Shown here one piece after another: positions 23,660 to 33,090 of a DNA stretch of 64,000 nucleotides. The DNA is taken from positions 1,116,001-1,180,000 of the forward strand of contig CP015603.1 in NCBI GenBank assembly GCA_002284855.1, given 5' to 3'. The DNA comes from Actinobacteria bacterium IMCC25003. GTDB lineage: Bacteria > Actinomycetota > Actinomycetes > Nanopelagicales > Nanopelagicaceae. The position numbers and the translations under genes were made by a program. The notes beneath the pieces were generated by a model. It had not been told where the DNA came from. It searched no databases and was given only the letters and a program-made list of their open reading frames with translations. The first letter of the stretch is position 1; every line of letters starts with the position of its first letter.

Positions 23660-24766
23660 ATGAAGTTACGCATTCTTCCAATTGCTCTGATTGCTGTGTT
23701 ATCTGCATCTCTTTTGCCACACATTGCAGAGGCAGCGTCGCCCAAGACCAAGGTCTACACCGTGACTATGAAGAAGGCTCACCTTCCTACTGCGCCCAAG
23801 AACGGCACCGACGATTACCGCTGCTTCTTGCTTGATCCAAAGGTCACAGAAGATTCAATTATTCGATCTATTCAATTCATTCCACAGCGTAAGAATTATG
23901 TCCACCATGCAATTATTTTCCGCGTCACAGATGCAGACATCCCTGAAGCAATCGCTGCAGATAAGAATGGAACCGGTTGGCCCTGCTTTGGTGGTTCTGG
24001 TTTAGGCGGCATGCTCTCAACATTTATCTCGTCACCATGGCTTAGCTCGTGGGCGCCAGGTCGCGGCAAAGATATTTCGCCAGCTGGGTACGGAACTCCA
24101 TTTAAGAAGGGTGAGCGTTTTGTTCTGCAGGTGCATTACAACTTGCTCGCAGCCAATGGCGGAAAGGTCGAGACTGATCAATCAAAGATTGTGATGGAGA
24201 CAGTTCCGGCTAAGGGATCAACGGTAAAACAACTTCACGTCGAGCTCTTTCCTGCACCTGTTGAATTGGCATGTCCGGCCGGAGTAACTGGTCCGCTCTG
24301 CGATCGTAAACAATCACTGATTGATTTGGCAGCCCGGACAAGTACAACTAGTGCATTCGAATCTGCTGGCATCAATGCCTTGTGTGGCCAAGATCCATTT
24401 AAGCCAGTGGCATCACTATCTTCACAATGCGACAAGGTAATTAATTCAAACTTTATGGTGATTGCTGCCGCTCCACATATGCACCTTTTGGGCCGCACTC
24501 TCTCCATCACTTTAAACCCGGGCAAGCCCACTGAAAAGATTTTGCTCGATGTGCAGAATTACAATTTCGACGATCAATCAGCAACTGTTCTAAAGACCCC
24601 TGTAAAGGTTTCTGCTGGTGACACAATCCGCGTCAAGTGCACATTTGATCCAACTCTGCGCCAGAAAATTCCTCAGTTAAAGCAGCTTGAACCACGATAT
24701 GTCACATGGGGTGAAGGTTCATCCGATGAGATGTGTCTTGGGGTAATTGCAGCGACACCTTTATAA
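23660..24766 (+). CDS. Secreted copper-dependent monooxygenase (PHM/DBM-like)
   Basis: 368 residues with a signal peptide ending near AEAAS. The type II copper ascorbate-dependent monooxygenase pattern is present: VHHAIIF (first His pair, CuH site), HYNL, AAAPHMHLLGR (His-x-His, CuM site) and DEMCLG (Met ligand). Several Cys residues could form disulfides. The fold hydroxylates peptides or small amines in eukaryotes; bacterial substrates are unknown. It is divergent from the peptidase-ABC fusion and followed by a ureohydrolase. Confidence 0.85.
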   Translation: MKLRILPIALIAVLSASLLPHIAEAASPKTKVYTVTMKKAHLPTAPKNGTDDYRCFLLDPKVTEDSIIRSIQFIPQRKNYVHHAIIFRVTDADIPEAIAADKNGTGWPCFGGSGLGGMLSTFISSPWLSSWAPGRGKDISPAGYGTPFKKGERFVLQVHYNLLAANGGKVETDQSKIVMETVPAKGSTVKQLHVELFPAPVELACPAGVTGPLCDRKQSLIDLAARTSTTSAFESAGINALCGQDPFKPVASLSSQCDKVINSNFMVIAAAPHMHLLGRTLSITLNPGKPTEKILLDVQNYNFDDQSATVLKTPVKVSAGDTIRVKCTFDPTLRQKIPQLKQLEPRYVTWGEGSSDEMCLGVIAATPL

Positions 24767-24782
24767 GCAATATCCTCAAGCC

Positions 24783-25781
24783 ATGGTCAACCACGGCAAT
24801 ATGTATGGACCGGCATTTACCTTTCTCGGCATACCTGCATGCGATCTCGATGATCCTGCGACCTATAAGGGCGCTGATGTCATCATCGTGGGTGCGCCGA
24901 TTGATAGTGGAACATCGCATCGCTCAGGTGCAAAGTTTGGTCCACAGGCGATTCGCGGCGGCGATTACTTGCCCCATGATGGAGAGCGTCCTCATTTAGC
25001 TCTGCGTACAGATGGATTGAAAGATCTCAAGATATTTGATGCTGGCGATCTCTTGATGCCTGGTGGAGATTTGGTGGCATCCCTTGCTGTCTTGCGCGAA
25101 GCAACCGAAAAGATTTCACGAGCAGGAGCAATTGCTGTGGTGTTGGGTGGCGATCACTCGATTGCTTCAGCTGATGTTGCAGGTATTGCTAACCACTTAG
25201 GTCATGGAAAAGTTTCCATGGTTCACTTTGATGCACATGCCGATACAGGCGAAGATCAGTGGGGCGCACTTGTTGGGCATGGAACACCGATGCGTCGCTT
25301 GATTGATGAAGGATATGTACGCGGAGATCGCTTCTTGCAATTGGGTCTTCGTGGATATTGGCCAGATAACAAGACGCTCGAGTGGATGCGCGATCAAGGT
25401 ATGCGCTCATATGAGATGACTGAGATCCATCACCGTGGTTTGAAAGCTGTACTAGATGAATCTTTTGCAACCCTTACCGATGGTTGCGAAGGAGTCTTCC
25501 TCTCTGTCGATATCGATGTGGTCGATCCAGGAATGGCGCCAGGTACCGGAACCCCTGAACCAGGTGGAATGACTTCTCGCGAATTGCTCGAAGCTGTGCG
25601 TCGTATCTGTCTTGAACTGCCTGTGGTTGGTATTGATGTGGTGGAGGTTGCACCTGCATTTGATAGCGCAGATATCACTGCAATTCTTGCTAATCGTGTT
25701 GTGTTGGAGGCGTTGAGCGCCATCGCTAAGCGTCGAAACGGTTCGGTATATAACCCAACGCAGAACTTATTGGATCGCTAG
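24783..25781 (+). CDS. Agmatinase/guanidinobutyrase-family ureohydrolase
   Basis: 332 residues. Binuclear Mn motifs are all present: GGDHSIA, HFDAHADTGED, SVDIDVVDP and the family loop PGTGTPEPGG. The enzyme cleaves urea from a guanidino compound such as agmatine or guanidinobutyrate. The frame is open to 24747, inside the previous gene; ATG 24783 is preferred but lacks a clear Shine-Dalgarno. It ends 4 bp into the convergent decarboxylase gene. With the decarboxylase it fits amine/guanidine catabolism. Confidence 0.88.
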   Translation: MVNHGNMYGPAFTFLGIPACDLDDPATYKGADVIIVGAPIDSGTSHRSGAKFGPQAIRGGDYLPHDGERPHLALRTDGLKDLKIFDAGDLLMPGGDLVASLAVLREATEKISRAGAIAVVLGGDHSIASADVAGIANHLGHGKVSMVHFDAHADTGEDQWGALVGHGTPMRRLIDEGYVRGDRFLQLGLRGYWPDNKTLEWMRDQGMRSYEMTEIHHRGLKAVLDESFATLTDGCEGVFLSVDIDVVDPGMAPGTGTPEPGGMTSRELLEAVRRICLELPVVGIDVVEVAPAFDSADITAILANRVVLEALSAIAKRRNGSVYNPTQNLLDR

Positions 25782-27124
25782 AGCGTATCTAAGATCATCT
25801 GGACATCATCCATGGATGTCCATGGGTTTACGAAGGCAAAGCGCAGTATTGATTCACCCGCATGCTTTGATGGTGGGATAAAGCCGATCTGCTTCTCAAG
25901 TAGCGCATCAGACCATTCTTGATACTGAGCTGGTGTCCACCCTTTACGAGTAAATGCGACGATAGAAAGTTCAGGTTCGCGCACTAACTCAAGGTTTGGA
26001 TGAGCTGTAATGCGTTTTGCAGATTCTTTTGCAAGGCGGATTCCTTCTTCTACTGCTGCCGAATATGCATCGGTTCCATGGGCGGCGAGTGAGAACCAGA
26101 AAGGTAAGCCGCGTACACGACGGGTTAAGTGGATTGCATAATCAGATGGCGACCATGAATCATCGTGGAGAGTTTCAAGATAGCTGGCGTACTGTGTGTG
26201 GGTCTCTTTCGCCAGTGCGGGGTTGCGATAGACAAGTGCGCAGGCATCGAAAGGTGCAAAGAGCCATTTGTGTGGGTCGACGATAAATGAATCAGCGTCT
26301 TCAACACCCTTATAAAGGTGGCGAACAGAAGGTGCGCAGAGACCTGCAAGACCATAAGCACCATCGACGTGGAACCAGATGTTGCGTTCCTTAGCCGCCT
26401 TTGCAAGTGAAGCAAGATCATCAACGATTCCAAGGTTGGTGCTGCCCGCAGTTCCTACAATTGCAAAGACACGTTTGTTGGTGGTGGCATGTAGCTCATC
26501 GATTGCTTTGGCAACGCGTGATCCTTCAAGGCGAAGCTCGTGATTGGTTTCAATCTTCAAAACATCAACATCCAAGACGTGGGCAGCTGATGTAATAGAT
26601 GAATGTGATTCGGCGCTGCAAGCGATTACCCAGCGCTGAGTATCAGGATGTATTTTGCGCGCTTGGTCGCGAGCGACGACTAGAGCAGAAAGATTTCCCA
26701 TCGTTCCGCCTTGCACAAAGACGCCACCTGAAGTTGCTGGAAGTCCGGCAATATCAATGAGCCACTTAATCGCTTGGTTCTCAGCAAAGACAGCTCCAGC
26801 TCCTTCTTGCCATGAGCCACCGTAGAGAGAAGATGCGCCGACTACAAGATCGAAGAGGTTGGAGTATTCGCTGGGTGCAGATGGAATAAAGGCGAGGTTG
26901 CGTGGATGATCTGTTGAGATGCATGCAAGTGCAAGAGTTTCGGTAAAAATATCGAGAGTCTTCTTGCCGCCTAATCCGCCTGCAGTAATTGTGTTGCCGA
27001 GTTCTGAATAGAGATCGGCTTCAGAGCGAGGACCATCGAGAGGTGGATCAGATTTCAACCGGGCAAGGCTGTATTCCATGACAGCTTTTGCGAGTTCTTC
27101 TACCTCTGTGGTGAATTCATGCAC
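25778..27124 (-). CDS. PLP-dependent group II amino acid decarboxylase
   Basis: 448 residues. FVQGGTMGNLSAL, HVDGAYG (Asp binding the pyridine N) and VDPHKWLFAPFD (Schiff-base Lys) place it in the aromatic-L-amino-acid/tyrosine/glutamate decarboxylase group. The substrate cannot be read; HKWLFAPFD resembles the AADC branch. Start at ATG 27124. The product would be an amine, consistent with neighbouring ureohydrolase. Confidence 0.87.
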   Translation of the reverse strand: MHEFTTEVEELAKAVMEYSLARLKSDPPLDGPRSEADLYSELGNTITAGGLGGKKTLDIFTETLALACISTDHPRNLAFIPSAPSEYSNLFDLVVGASSLYGGSWQEGAGAVFAENQAIKWLIDIAGLPATSGGVFVQGGTMGNLSALVVARDQARKIHPDTQRWVIACSAESHSSITSAAHVLDVDVLKIETNHELRLEGSRVAKAIDELHATTNKRVFAIVGTAGSTNLGIVDDLASLAKAAKERNIWFHVDGAYGLAGLCAPSVRHLYKGVEDADSFIVDPHKWLFAPFDACALVYRNPALAKETHTQYASYLETLHDDSWSPSDYAIHLTRRVRGLPFWFSLAAHGTDAYSAAVEEGIRLAKESAKRITAHPNLELVREPELSIVAFTRKGWTPAQYQEWSDALLEKQIGFIPPSKHAGESILRFAFVNPWTSMDDVQMILDTL

Positions 27125-27144
27125 GGTGAGATTCTGCCCTATCT

Positions 27145-27984
27145 CTACTTACTTTGGTTAAGAAGGAATGTGATCACTTGCTCAGCAAAGTCAGCTGGGA
27201 GCTTGGGGCTGTGTGAACCTTTCGCAATTTTCCAATATTGAAGGTGGGTATGAGTATCACAGGTGTAATTAATGACCGTTGTCTCAGGTCCCTTAATAGT
27301 AGGCTCAAAATCTTTCTTTGACACTGCAGGTGAATAGCACTTATTGAGCAGTGCCACTTTTGTCACTGTGCTCTTGGCGCTTGTGTAGGGAAAATTGTTG
27401 AGGACTCCCCCATCAATTTTGATGGTCTTATCTGCAGTTCCGTGGATATTGAGAAGAGAGACCGGAGTACTTGGTTTGCAATCGGATTCGGTATCCATCG
27501 CCCCTGCAATGGCAACGATTGCTGCGACTTTATTGGTCTTGCATGCGAAGGTGAAAGACATAAATGCGCCGTTGCTATGGCCAATCAAATAAATACGCTT
27601 TGGATCGACTGGGGTCTTTGCGCTGATCTCATCAATCAATGAATTGATATAAGCAACATCATCGACCTCTTGCTTGTACTTGTTGCAGCAGGACTTTGAC
27701 GCATTCCAGAATCGTTTGCCTTCTGGGTTAGTCATTCCATCGGGTGCGATGTAAATAAGGCCGTTCTTCTTAGCGACAGGGCCAAGGTGCATGTAATTCT
27801 CTTGGTGCGCACCGGAAGTGGATGCAGAGTGAAGAAGGATGAGAAGTGGTGCTGGGTTTGCGAGTGAGTCAGGGAGATTGACTATGACGGGGCGATCTCC
27901 CCCGACGATGTAAGTATTGCCGGCAGTTGCGGGCGAAATGAGCGCAATGGCGAGTGCGAAAACAGTGAGTATTCGCGACTTCAT
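27145..27984 (-). CDS. Secreted esterase, LpqC/PHB-depolymerase-like
   Basis: 279 residues with a signal peptide (ending at SPATAG). LLILLHSAST is the oxyanion strand, IGHSNGAFM the nucleophile elbow, HGTADKTI the acid strand and GSHSP the His. The pattern fits the carbohydrate esterase family 1-like group with feruloyl esterases and extracellular PHB depolymerases. Two Cys (SKSCCNKY) sit near the active site. Probably acts on polymers outside the cell. Confidence 0.8.
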   Translation of the reverse strand: MKSRILTVFALAIALISPATAGNTYIVGGDRPVIVNLPDSLANPAPLLILLHSASTSGAHQENYMHLGPVAKKNGLIYIAPDGMTNPEGKRFWNASKSCCNKYKQEVDDVAYINSLIDEISAKTPVDPKRIYLIGHSNGAFMSFTFACKTNKVAAIVAIAGAMDTESDCKPSTPVSLLNIHGTADKTIKIDGGVLNNFPYTSAKSTVTKVALLNKCYSPAVSKKDFEPTIKGPETTVINYTCDTHTHLQYWKIAKGSHSPKLPADFAEQVITFLLNQSK

Positions 27985-28042
27985 TGTTCTATCTTCGTAT
28001 GTCTACCGAGCTTTGTCACACTGAACTGCCATAATTTTGCAC

Positions 28043-28558
28043 ATGTTGAAACTCGAACACTTTCTAGAAAAAGTCATCTTTGCTGGACGCTGGTTACTCG
28101 CTCCGCTCTATCTTGGCCTTCTCTTAGCGCTCTTGCCAATCCTCTATCGTTTCTTCCACTCTTTCTGGCACATCATGAGCCACCTCACTGAATCATCAAT
28201 GAGCGAGATAACGCTTCAAGTTCTCGAACTTCTTGACACCGTACTTCTTGGAAACCTCATCATCTTGGTGCTCTTTGCGGGCTATGAGAATTTTGTATCA
28301 AAGATTGCAATCGCAGATGGCGCAGAAGATCGTCCACACTGGATGGGGCATGTTGATTCCAGCGGTATGAAGATCAAACTTATTGGTTCACTTGTTGCAA
28401 TCTCTGTTATCGAGTTGCTCAAGGACTTTATGAAGGAAGGAACCTTTGACGCTAACCGTGAGGGATGGCGCATCGGCATTCATATGACCTTCGTCGTATC
28501 AGGCTTGCTCTTTGCTCTCATGGAAAATATGGCTGATCGCCACAAATCTGAACGTTAA
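28043..28558 (+). CDS. UPF0114 (YqhA-like) membrane protein
   Basis: 171 residues with four hydrophobic segments. FAGRWLLAPLYLGL, ELLDTVLLGNLIILVLFAGYENFVS (written in parts: ELLDTVLLGN, LIILVLFAGYENF) and GSLVAISVIELLKDF are diagnostic of UPF0114. The function is unknown. ATG 28043 is used; a TTG at 28037 is alternative. Confidence 0.9.
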   Translation: MLKLEHFLEKVIFAGRWLLAPLYLGLLLALLPILYRFFHSFWHIMSHLTESSMSEITLQVLELLDTVLLGNLIILVLFAGYENFVSKIAIADGAEDRPHWMGHVDSSGMKIKLIGSLVAISVIELLKDFMKEGTFDANREGWRIGIHMTFVVSGLLFALMENMADRHKSER

Positions 28559-28561
28559 GGT

Positions 28562-29407
28562 TTACGAGGCGATAGTTTTCGAGCGCATCTCTCCGATGCC
28601 TTCGATACCTGTAATAACTTCTTGACCAGCTGTTAAGTACTTCGTTGGCTTGAAGCCCATACCGACACCTTCAGGTGTTCCGGTATTGATGATGTCACCT
28701 GGGAAGAGCTCCATAAATTGGCTCAAGTACCAGACGATGTGATCGATGCCGTAGATCAAGTCGCTGGTACGTGAATCTTGGCGCTTCTCGCCATCGACTG
28801 TGCAATACAGGCGAACATCATCTGGTGTGAACTCATCTTCAGTAACAATTGTTGGACCCATTGGGTTAAATGTAGGAAATGACTTTCCCTTCACCCATTG
28901 GCCGGCGCGTTCAATCTGCCAGTGGCGCTCTGAAACATCTTGGCTAATTGAGTAGCCAAGGATGTGGCTGCGCGCTTCTGATTCGCTCTTTAAGTAGAGA
29001 GCGCGCTTACCGATAACAATGGCGAGTTCTACTTCGTAATCTGTCGCTGTTGAATTCGGTGGAATTGCGATTTCATCGTTAGGTCCGATGAGACAGTCGG
29101 GGGCTTTCATAAAGACAACAGGCTCTGGCGGTGGAGTCATTCCAGATTCTGCAGCATGGCGTGCATAGTTCAGACCGATGCAGATCAACTTTGTTGGGCG
29201 AGCAACAGGGCTTGCAATGCGAAGACCTGCAATATCAAAGGGAGTCTGTGCAGAAAGGTCTGCCGCCTTCACCTTCTCGTATGCACCTGCCTCGAGTTCG
29301 GGGCGGTTCCAATCCTTAATCAGGTGATCTACATAGACTGCTTGAGTCTGATTGATCATGACTGCTGGACGTTCTGAACCTACATTGCCGAATCTCGCGA
29401 TTTTCAT
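28562..29407 (-). CDS. Fumarylacetoacetate hydrolase family protein
   Basis: 281 residues, FAH C-terminal-type fold. CIGLNYARHAAE, DYEVELAIVIG (E-x-E and metal Asp nearby) and GKSFPTFNPMGP are the conserved motifs, and GTPEGVGMG lies near the end. This subgroup (ureidoglycolate lyase, 2,4-diketo-3-deoxy-fuconate hydrolase, acylpyruvase) breaks C-C bonds of 2-keto acids. With glycerate kinase next door it may feed a small-acid pathway; inference. Confidence 0.85.
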   Translation of the reverse strand: MKIARFGNVGSERPAVMINQTQAVYVDHLIKDWNRPELEAGAYEKVKAADLSAQTPFDIAGLRIASPVARPTKLICIGLNYARHAAESGMTPPPEPVVFMKAPDCLIGPNDEIAIPPNSTATDYEVELAIVIGKRALYLKSESEARSHILGYSISQDVSERHWQIERAGQWVKGKSFPTFNPMGPTIVTEDEFTPDDVRLYCTVDGEKRQDSRTSDLIYGIDHIVWYLSQFMELFPGDIINTGTPEGVGMGFKPTKYLTAGQEVITGIEGIGEMRSKTIAS

Positions 29408-29443
29408 AGCCTCAGATTAGCGCAGCGCTCTTAGTATTCATAC

Positions 29444-30541
29444 ATGAAGATTGTGATTGCCCCTGATTCATTTAAGGGAAGTGCATCTTCTAGCGATATT
29501 GCACAGTGGATTGAAAGTGGAATTCACTCAGTTATCCCAGATTGTGAAACGGTAATGATTGCAATCGGCGATGGCGGAGAAGGTTCTCTCGATGCAGTGC
29601 TGCTTGCAGGATTTACTGCGCATTCAGTTGAAGTTTCTGGGCCAGTCGGCAATCGCGTCACCGCTCACTTTGCGATCAAGGGTGAGACCGCCTTTATTGA
29701 GATGGCGCAAGCATCTGGGTTATGGCAATTACCAGGTGGAGAGAAGGATGCTCTCAACGCTACATCTTTCGGTACTGGCCAACTCATTCTTGCAGCCCTT
29801 GATAAAGGTGCGAAGAAGATCATTCTCGCGATTGGTGGCACAGCAACAACCGACGCAGGAGCTGGCGCACTTCAAGCACTCGGTGCAAAACTCACAGATG
29901 CTTCAGGAAATGAGGTTGCACCCGGAGGCGCTGCACTCAGTGAGTGCACGAAAGTTGATATCTCATCGTTAGATTCACGTCTTGCGGGGGTTTCATTTTC
30001 CTTAGCTAGCGATGTCACAAATCCTTTACTCGGAGAGCTAGGCGCAGCTCGCAACTTTTCACCGCAGAAGGGTGCAACGCCTGAAGATATAGAAACACTT
30101 GAGCTCTCTCTCACACACTTTGCATCGGTTGTTGGTGGCCAATACGCATCAGCGCCTGGTGCAGGCGCTGCAGGTGGCTTTGGATTCATGGCCTATTCAT
30201 TCCTGAATGCACAAGCCCAGAGCGGGATTGATCTCATCCTCGATCTCGTCGACTTCGATTCACAGATAGCTGGCGCAGATGTGATTATCACTGGCGAAGG
30301 TCGCTTTGATTCGCAGAGCGTGCATGGAAAAGCTCCATGGGGAATCTTGCAGCGAGCAGAGAAGTTATCGATTCCTACTTACTTGGTCTGTGGTGATGCT
30401 GATGATCAACATGGCTCAAACTTTCAGGAGATATTTACACTCACTTCGCTTGAACCAGATATTGATTTCTGCATTAAGAACCCTGCTCCCCTAGTGACTC
30501 AGCTGGGTGCGCAGATTGCGGTGCGTTTCTCAGAGAAGTAA
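29444..30541 (+). CDS. glxK: Glycerate kinase (type I)
   Basis: 365 residues. It begins MKIVIAPDSFKGSASSSDIA, with IGDGGEGS, FGTGQLI, IGGTATTDAGAGALQALGA (parts: IGGTATTDAG, AGALQALGA) and GEGRFDSQS, the type I glycerate kinase signature set. It phosphorylates D-glycerate to 2- or 3-phosphoglycerate. It is divergent from the FAH gene with a 36-bp gap and ends at a shared terminator. Confidence 0.95.
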   Translation: MKIVIAPDSFKGSASSSDIAQWIESGIHSVIPDCETVMIAIGDGGEGSLDAVLLAGFTAHSVEVSGPVGNRVTAHFAIKGETAFIEMAQASGLWQLPGGEKDALNATSFGTGQLILAALDKGAKKIILAIGGTATTDAGAGALQALGAKLTDASGNEVAPGGAALSECTKVDISSLDSRLAGVSFSLASDVTNPLLGELGAARNFSPQKGATPEDIETLELSLTHFASVVGGQYASAPGAGAAGGFGFMAYSFLNAQAQSGIDLILDLVDFDSQIAGADVIITGEGRFDSQSVHGKAPWGILQRAEKLSIPTYLVCGDADDQHGSNFQEIFTLTSLEPDIDFCIKNPAPLVTQLGAQIAVRFSEK

Positions 30542-30543
30542 AA

Positions 30544-30575
30544 AAGACCCGCCCACACTTAGGTGGACGGGTCTT
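30544..30575. terminator. Bidirectional terminator between glxK and the APC permease
   Basis: AAGACCCG-x-CCAC and GTGG-x-CGGGTCTT form a stem with one mismatch. On the minus strand GGGTCTTTTTTAC follows, a good U-tract, so it mainly ends the permease transcript and can also stop glxK. Confidence 0.8.
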
Positions 30576-30588
30576 CCTTACGGTTAAT

Positions 30589-32025
30589 TTATCCGTGGAT
30601 AGTTGCAACCTCTTTAATTGCCGCTGGCTTATTTGAAGAGAGATAAGCAAGTGCAATCAGTCCGAGGACCATCCAAGCCCCCATTGCATAAGCACCATAG
30701 GTAAGTGGTGATGCAAGTGAAACGATGAAGCTCAACCCTGGCATACCGGTAATTCCTGCTGCATTGAAGAAGCCAGGAATAAGGAAGAGGAAGCCAACAA
30801 TTGGAACCACAATATGAATAACTGGATGGCGCTCTTCCCTGCGATGCTTTGTGAAGTAACCAATGCAAGCGAGGTTTGCGATCATGTAGACAGGTACTAC
30901 TGCAACAACAAGTCCTGTTGCAATAATTCCGAATGCCATCTGAGGTGTGTACTTAGCGCCAAGGCCGAGTGCAAGAGCGAGTCCGATTACAAGCTGGACG
31001 ATAACTGCGTTGCGTGGAGTCTTGTGCTTTGGATCAATCTCAGCGAGAGCCTTTGGAAATACACCAGCGCGACCAAATGCGAAAGCAGTACGTGTGAATA
31101 CGTTTGCTCCAGCATTTGCATTAGCGATAGTTGAATTGATGATTGCGAAGAGGACCAAGATCCAGAAGATTGTTCCAAGACCCTTAGCTAAGCCATCCCA
31201 TGGCGCTCCATTGTTAGATGCCGCAAAGTCCTTGAACTTCTCAGGACCAAAAGCAACTGTTGCTGCATATGTTGTGAATGCGTAAAGAGCTCCGATTGAG
31301 AGCGTTGCATACATAACTGCCTTAGGGATGTTCTTACGTGGGTTCTCTGTCTCTTCAGCAAGTGGTGCTGCTGCTTCGAAGCCTGAGAATGCAAGGAGAC
31401 AGAAGACAGATCCTGCGATAACGCCTGACCAACCTGCGAATCCTTCAGCATTTGCATAGTGTGGTGAGAAGACGGCGAGGTCGTTATTTCCGCCAGCCTT
31501 GATTACCAAGACGATACCGACGATAAGGAATACGCCAATTTCAATTGCACCGAGAATAACGCCGGTGCGAGCTGAAGAACGTACGCCCTTATAGACAATC
31601 CAACCAACAAGGAGAGTTCCCGCAACTGTGAAGATCCACCAGTTGTTAGTTGAGAAAGATTCTTGCTCTGAGTGCCATTCGCCTGCAACTGTGTAACCAA
31701 GCTGCAACATCACGAGCGGAACGATAAGAATTTCAACTGCTGCATATGCCCAGCCGACCAAGAAGCCAACCCATGGGCGCAAACCAACTGCGCTATAGGT
31801 TGCAACGGATCCTGCTGAAGGAATATGTGCTGCGAGCTGACCAATACTTGAAGCTGTAAAGAAGATTCCGAAGAATGCAAAGACCACAGCCAGCGGAAGT
31901 GCTCCGCCTGCAAGAGGTGATCCGAAGGGAATTGACGCTGCGATCGCCGCGCCTGGTGCCATGGAACAGATTGATTGGAATACGACTTCGCGTAAACCAA
32001 CCGCATTACGTTCTAGTTGAGCCAC
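30589..32025 (-). CDS. APC-family amino acid permease
   Basis: 478 residues, about 12 hydrophobic segments. The N-terminus GLREVVFQSICSMAPGAAIA and GWAYAAVE are typical of the AAT/putrescine-importer-like APC group. The GTG at 32025 is preferred because AAGGAG lies seven bases upstream; the frame is open to 32076 without coding character. Together with formamidase and FAD oxidase nearby it may import an amide or amino compound; substrate unknown. Confidence 0.85.
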   Translation of the reverse strand: MAQLERNAVGLREVVFQSICSMAPGAAIAASIPFGSPLAGGALPLAVVFAFFGIFFTASSIGQLAAHIPSAGSVATYSAVGLRPWVGFLVGWAYAAVEILIVPLVMLQLGYTVAGEWHSEQESFSTNNWWIFTVAGTLLVGWIVYKGVRSSARTGVILGAIEIGVFLIVGIVLVIKAGGNNDLAVFSPHYANAEGFAGWSGVIAGSVFCLLAFSGFEAAAPLAEETENPRKNIPKAVMYATLSIGALYAFTTYAATVAFGPEKFKDFAASNNGAPWDGLAKGLGTIFWILVLFAIINSTIANANAGANVFTRTAFAFGRAGVFPKALAEIDPKHKTPRNAVIVQLVIGLALALGLGAKYTPQMAFGIIATGLVVAVVPVYMIANLACIGYFTKHRREERHPVIHIVVPIVGFLFLIPGFFNAAGITGMPGLSFIVSLASPLTYGAYAMGAWMVLGLIALAYLSSNKPAAIKEVATIHG

Positions 32026-32123
32026 AGTTGTTCTCCTTGTAGTTCGAAAGCGGAGACCCGCTTTTCCGACATACAAAGTTTCCTCTCGAAAATATGTTAC
32101 CCGCAGGTATTTTTTAAATTAAT

Positions 32124-33047
32124 TTATATATTTTTAAAGGGGTGTGGCGCGCGTGAAATCTTTGGAACGCGCATCTTTGCCACGGCAAAGCCATCAGGAA
32201 GCGGGTGGCAGTTCTGCGCAATACCGAGATCTCCTGCAACTGAGAGAAATACAAATGCATCTTCAATAGTGAATCCCCACTCATCAACAAGAAGCTTGGC
32301 TGCTTCATCGCAAGCGATCTTGAGAGCATCTTGAATATTGCCTGCTGTGCCATGTGTAACCCATGAATCTTTGAGTTCGGTAATCGGCCAGCCGCCTGCA
32401 TTACCCTTAATTAAATCGACCTTGATAATTCCTTTTCCACCGATTTCAACACCGGTTCCTGAAATTTCTCCGTCGCCCATGGAGGCGTGCATATCTCCGA
32501 TAGCTAACATTCCACCTGGTTGAAATACAGGAAGGTGCACTGTCGCACCGATGCCATTGAGATGATCATCCATATTTCCGCCATGGCGATCAGCGAAGAA
32601 TGTTCCGATTTCACCCTTTGCTGGAGCAACGCCAATCACACCGAACATAGGACGAGTGGGGAATGTAACTCCATTGGACTCCATAGTGATGACGCCATCT
32701 TTGACGTTAAAGATTCGAGTCTGAGGAGCTTGCGCCTTATCAATCAGCTGGCCCCATTCAGGGATAACCATTCCAGCACCCTTTGTCCCAGGTTGAATAT
32801 CAATCAGAGTTACTGAAAGAGAGTCACCAGGTTCTGCGCCCACAACTTCGATCGGCCCTGTCGCGCTATTGACGCGATTCATATCGAGAGTAAGAAGTGT
32901 GTCTTCTTGGCTCTGAACCTGACCTGTAAAGCAATCCCACGTCTCGATTTCAATGACAGTTCCTGGCTGAACAGAGACAACTGGCTTCATATCCGCTTCG
33001 TACTTCCAGATATGTTGGTCTTTCGAAATCTTGACTGTTGGGTTCAT
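32124..33047 (-). CDS. Acetamidase/formamidase family protein
   Basis: 307 residues. VEVVGAEPGDSL, GVIGVAPA, GGNMDDH and HASMGDGEISGTGVE are the FmdA/AmdA motifs, with metal ligands in the beta-rich core. It hydrolyses formamide, acetamide or similar to ammonia and the acid, supplying nitrogen. Start ATG 33047. It lies between the permease and FAD oxidase on the same strand. Confidence 0.9.
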   Translation of the reverse strand: MNPTVKISKDQHIWKYEADMKPVVSVQPGTVIEIETWDCFTGQVQSQEDTLLTLDMNRVNSATGPIEVVGAEPGDSLSVTLIDIQPGTKGAGMVIPEWGQLIDKAQAPQTRIFNVKDGVITMESNGVTFPTRPMFGVIGVAPAKGEIGTFFADRHGGNMDDHLNGIGATVHLPVFQPGGMLAIGDMHASMGDGEISGTGVEIGGKGIIKVDLIKGNAGGWPITELKDSWVTHGTAGNIQDALKIACDEAAKLLVDEWGFTIEDAFVFLSVAGDLGIAQNCHPLPDGFAVAKMRVPKISRAPHPFKNI

Positions 33048-33090
33048 ATGAAAAACTTAGCAGGGCTCGAGCGAAAAATCAGCGTCAAAG

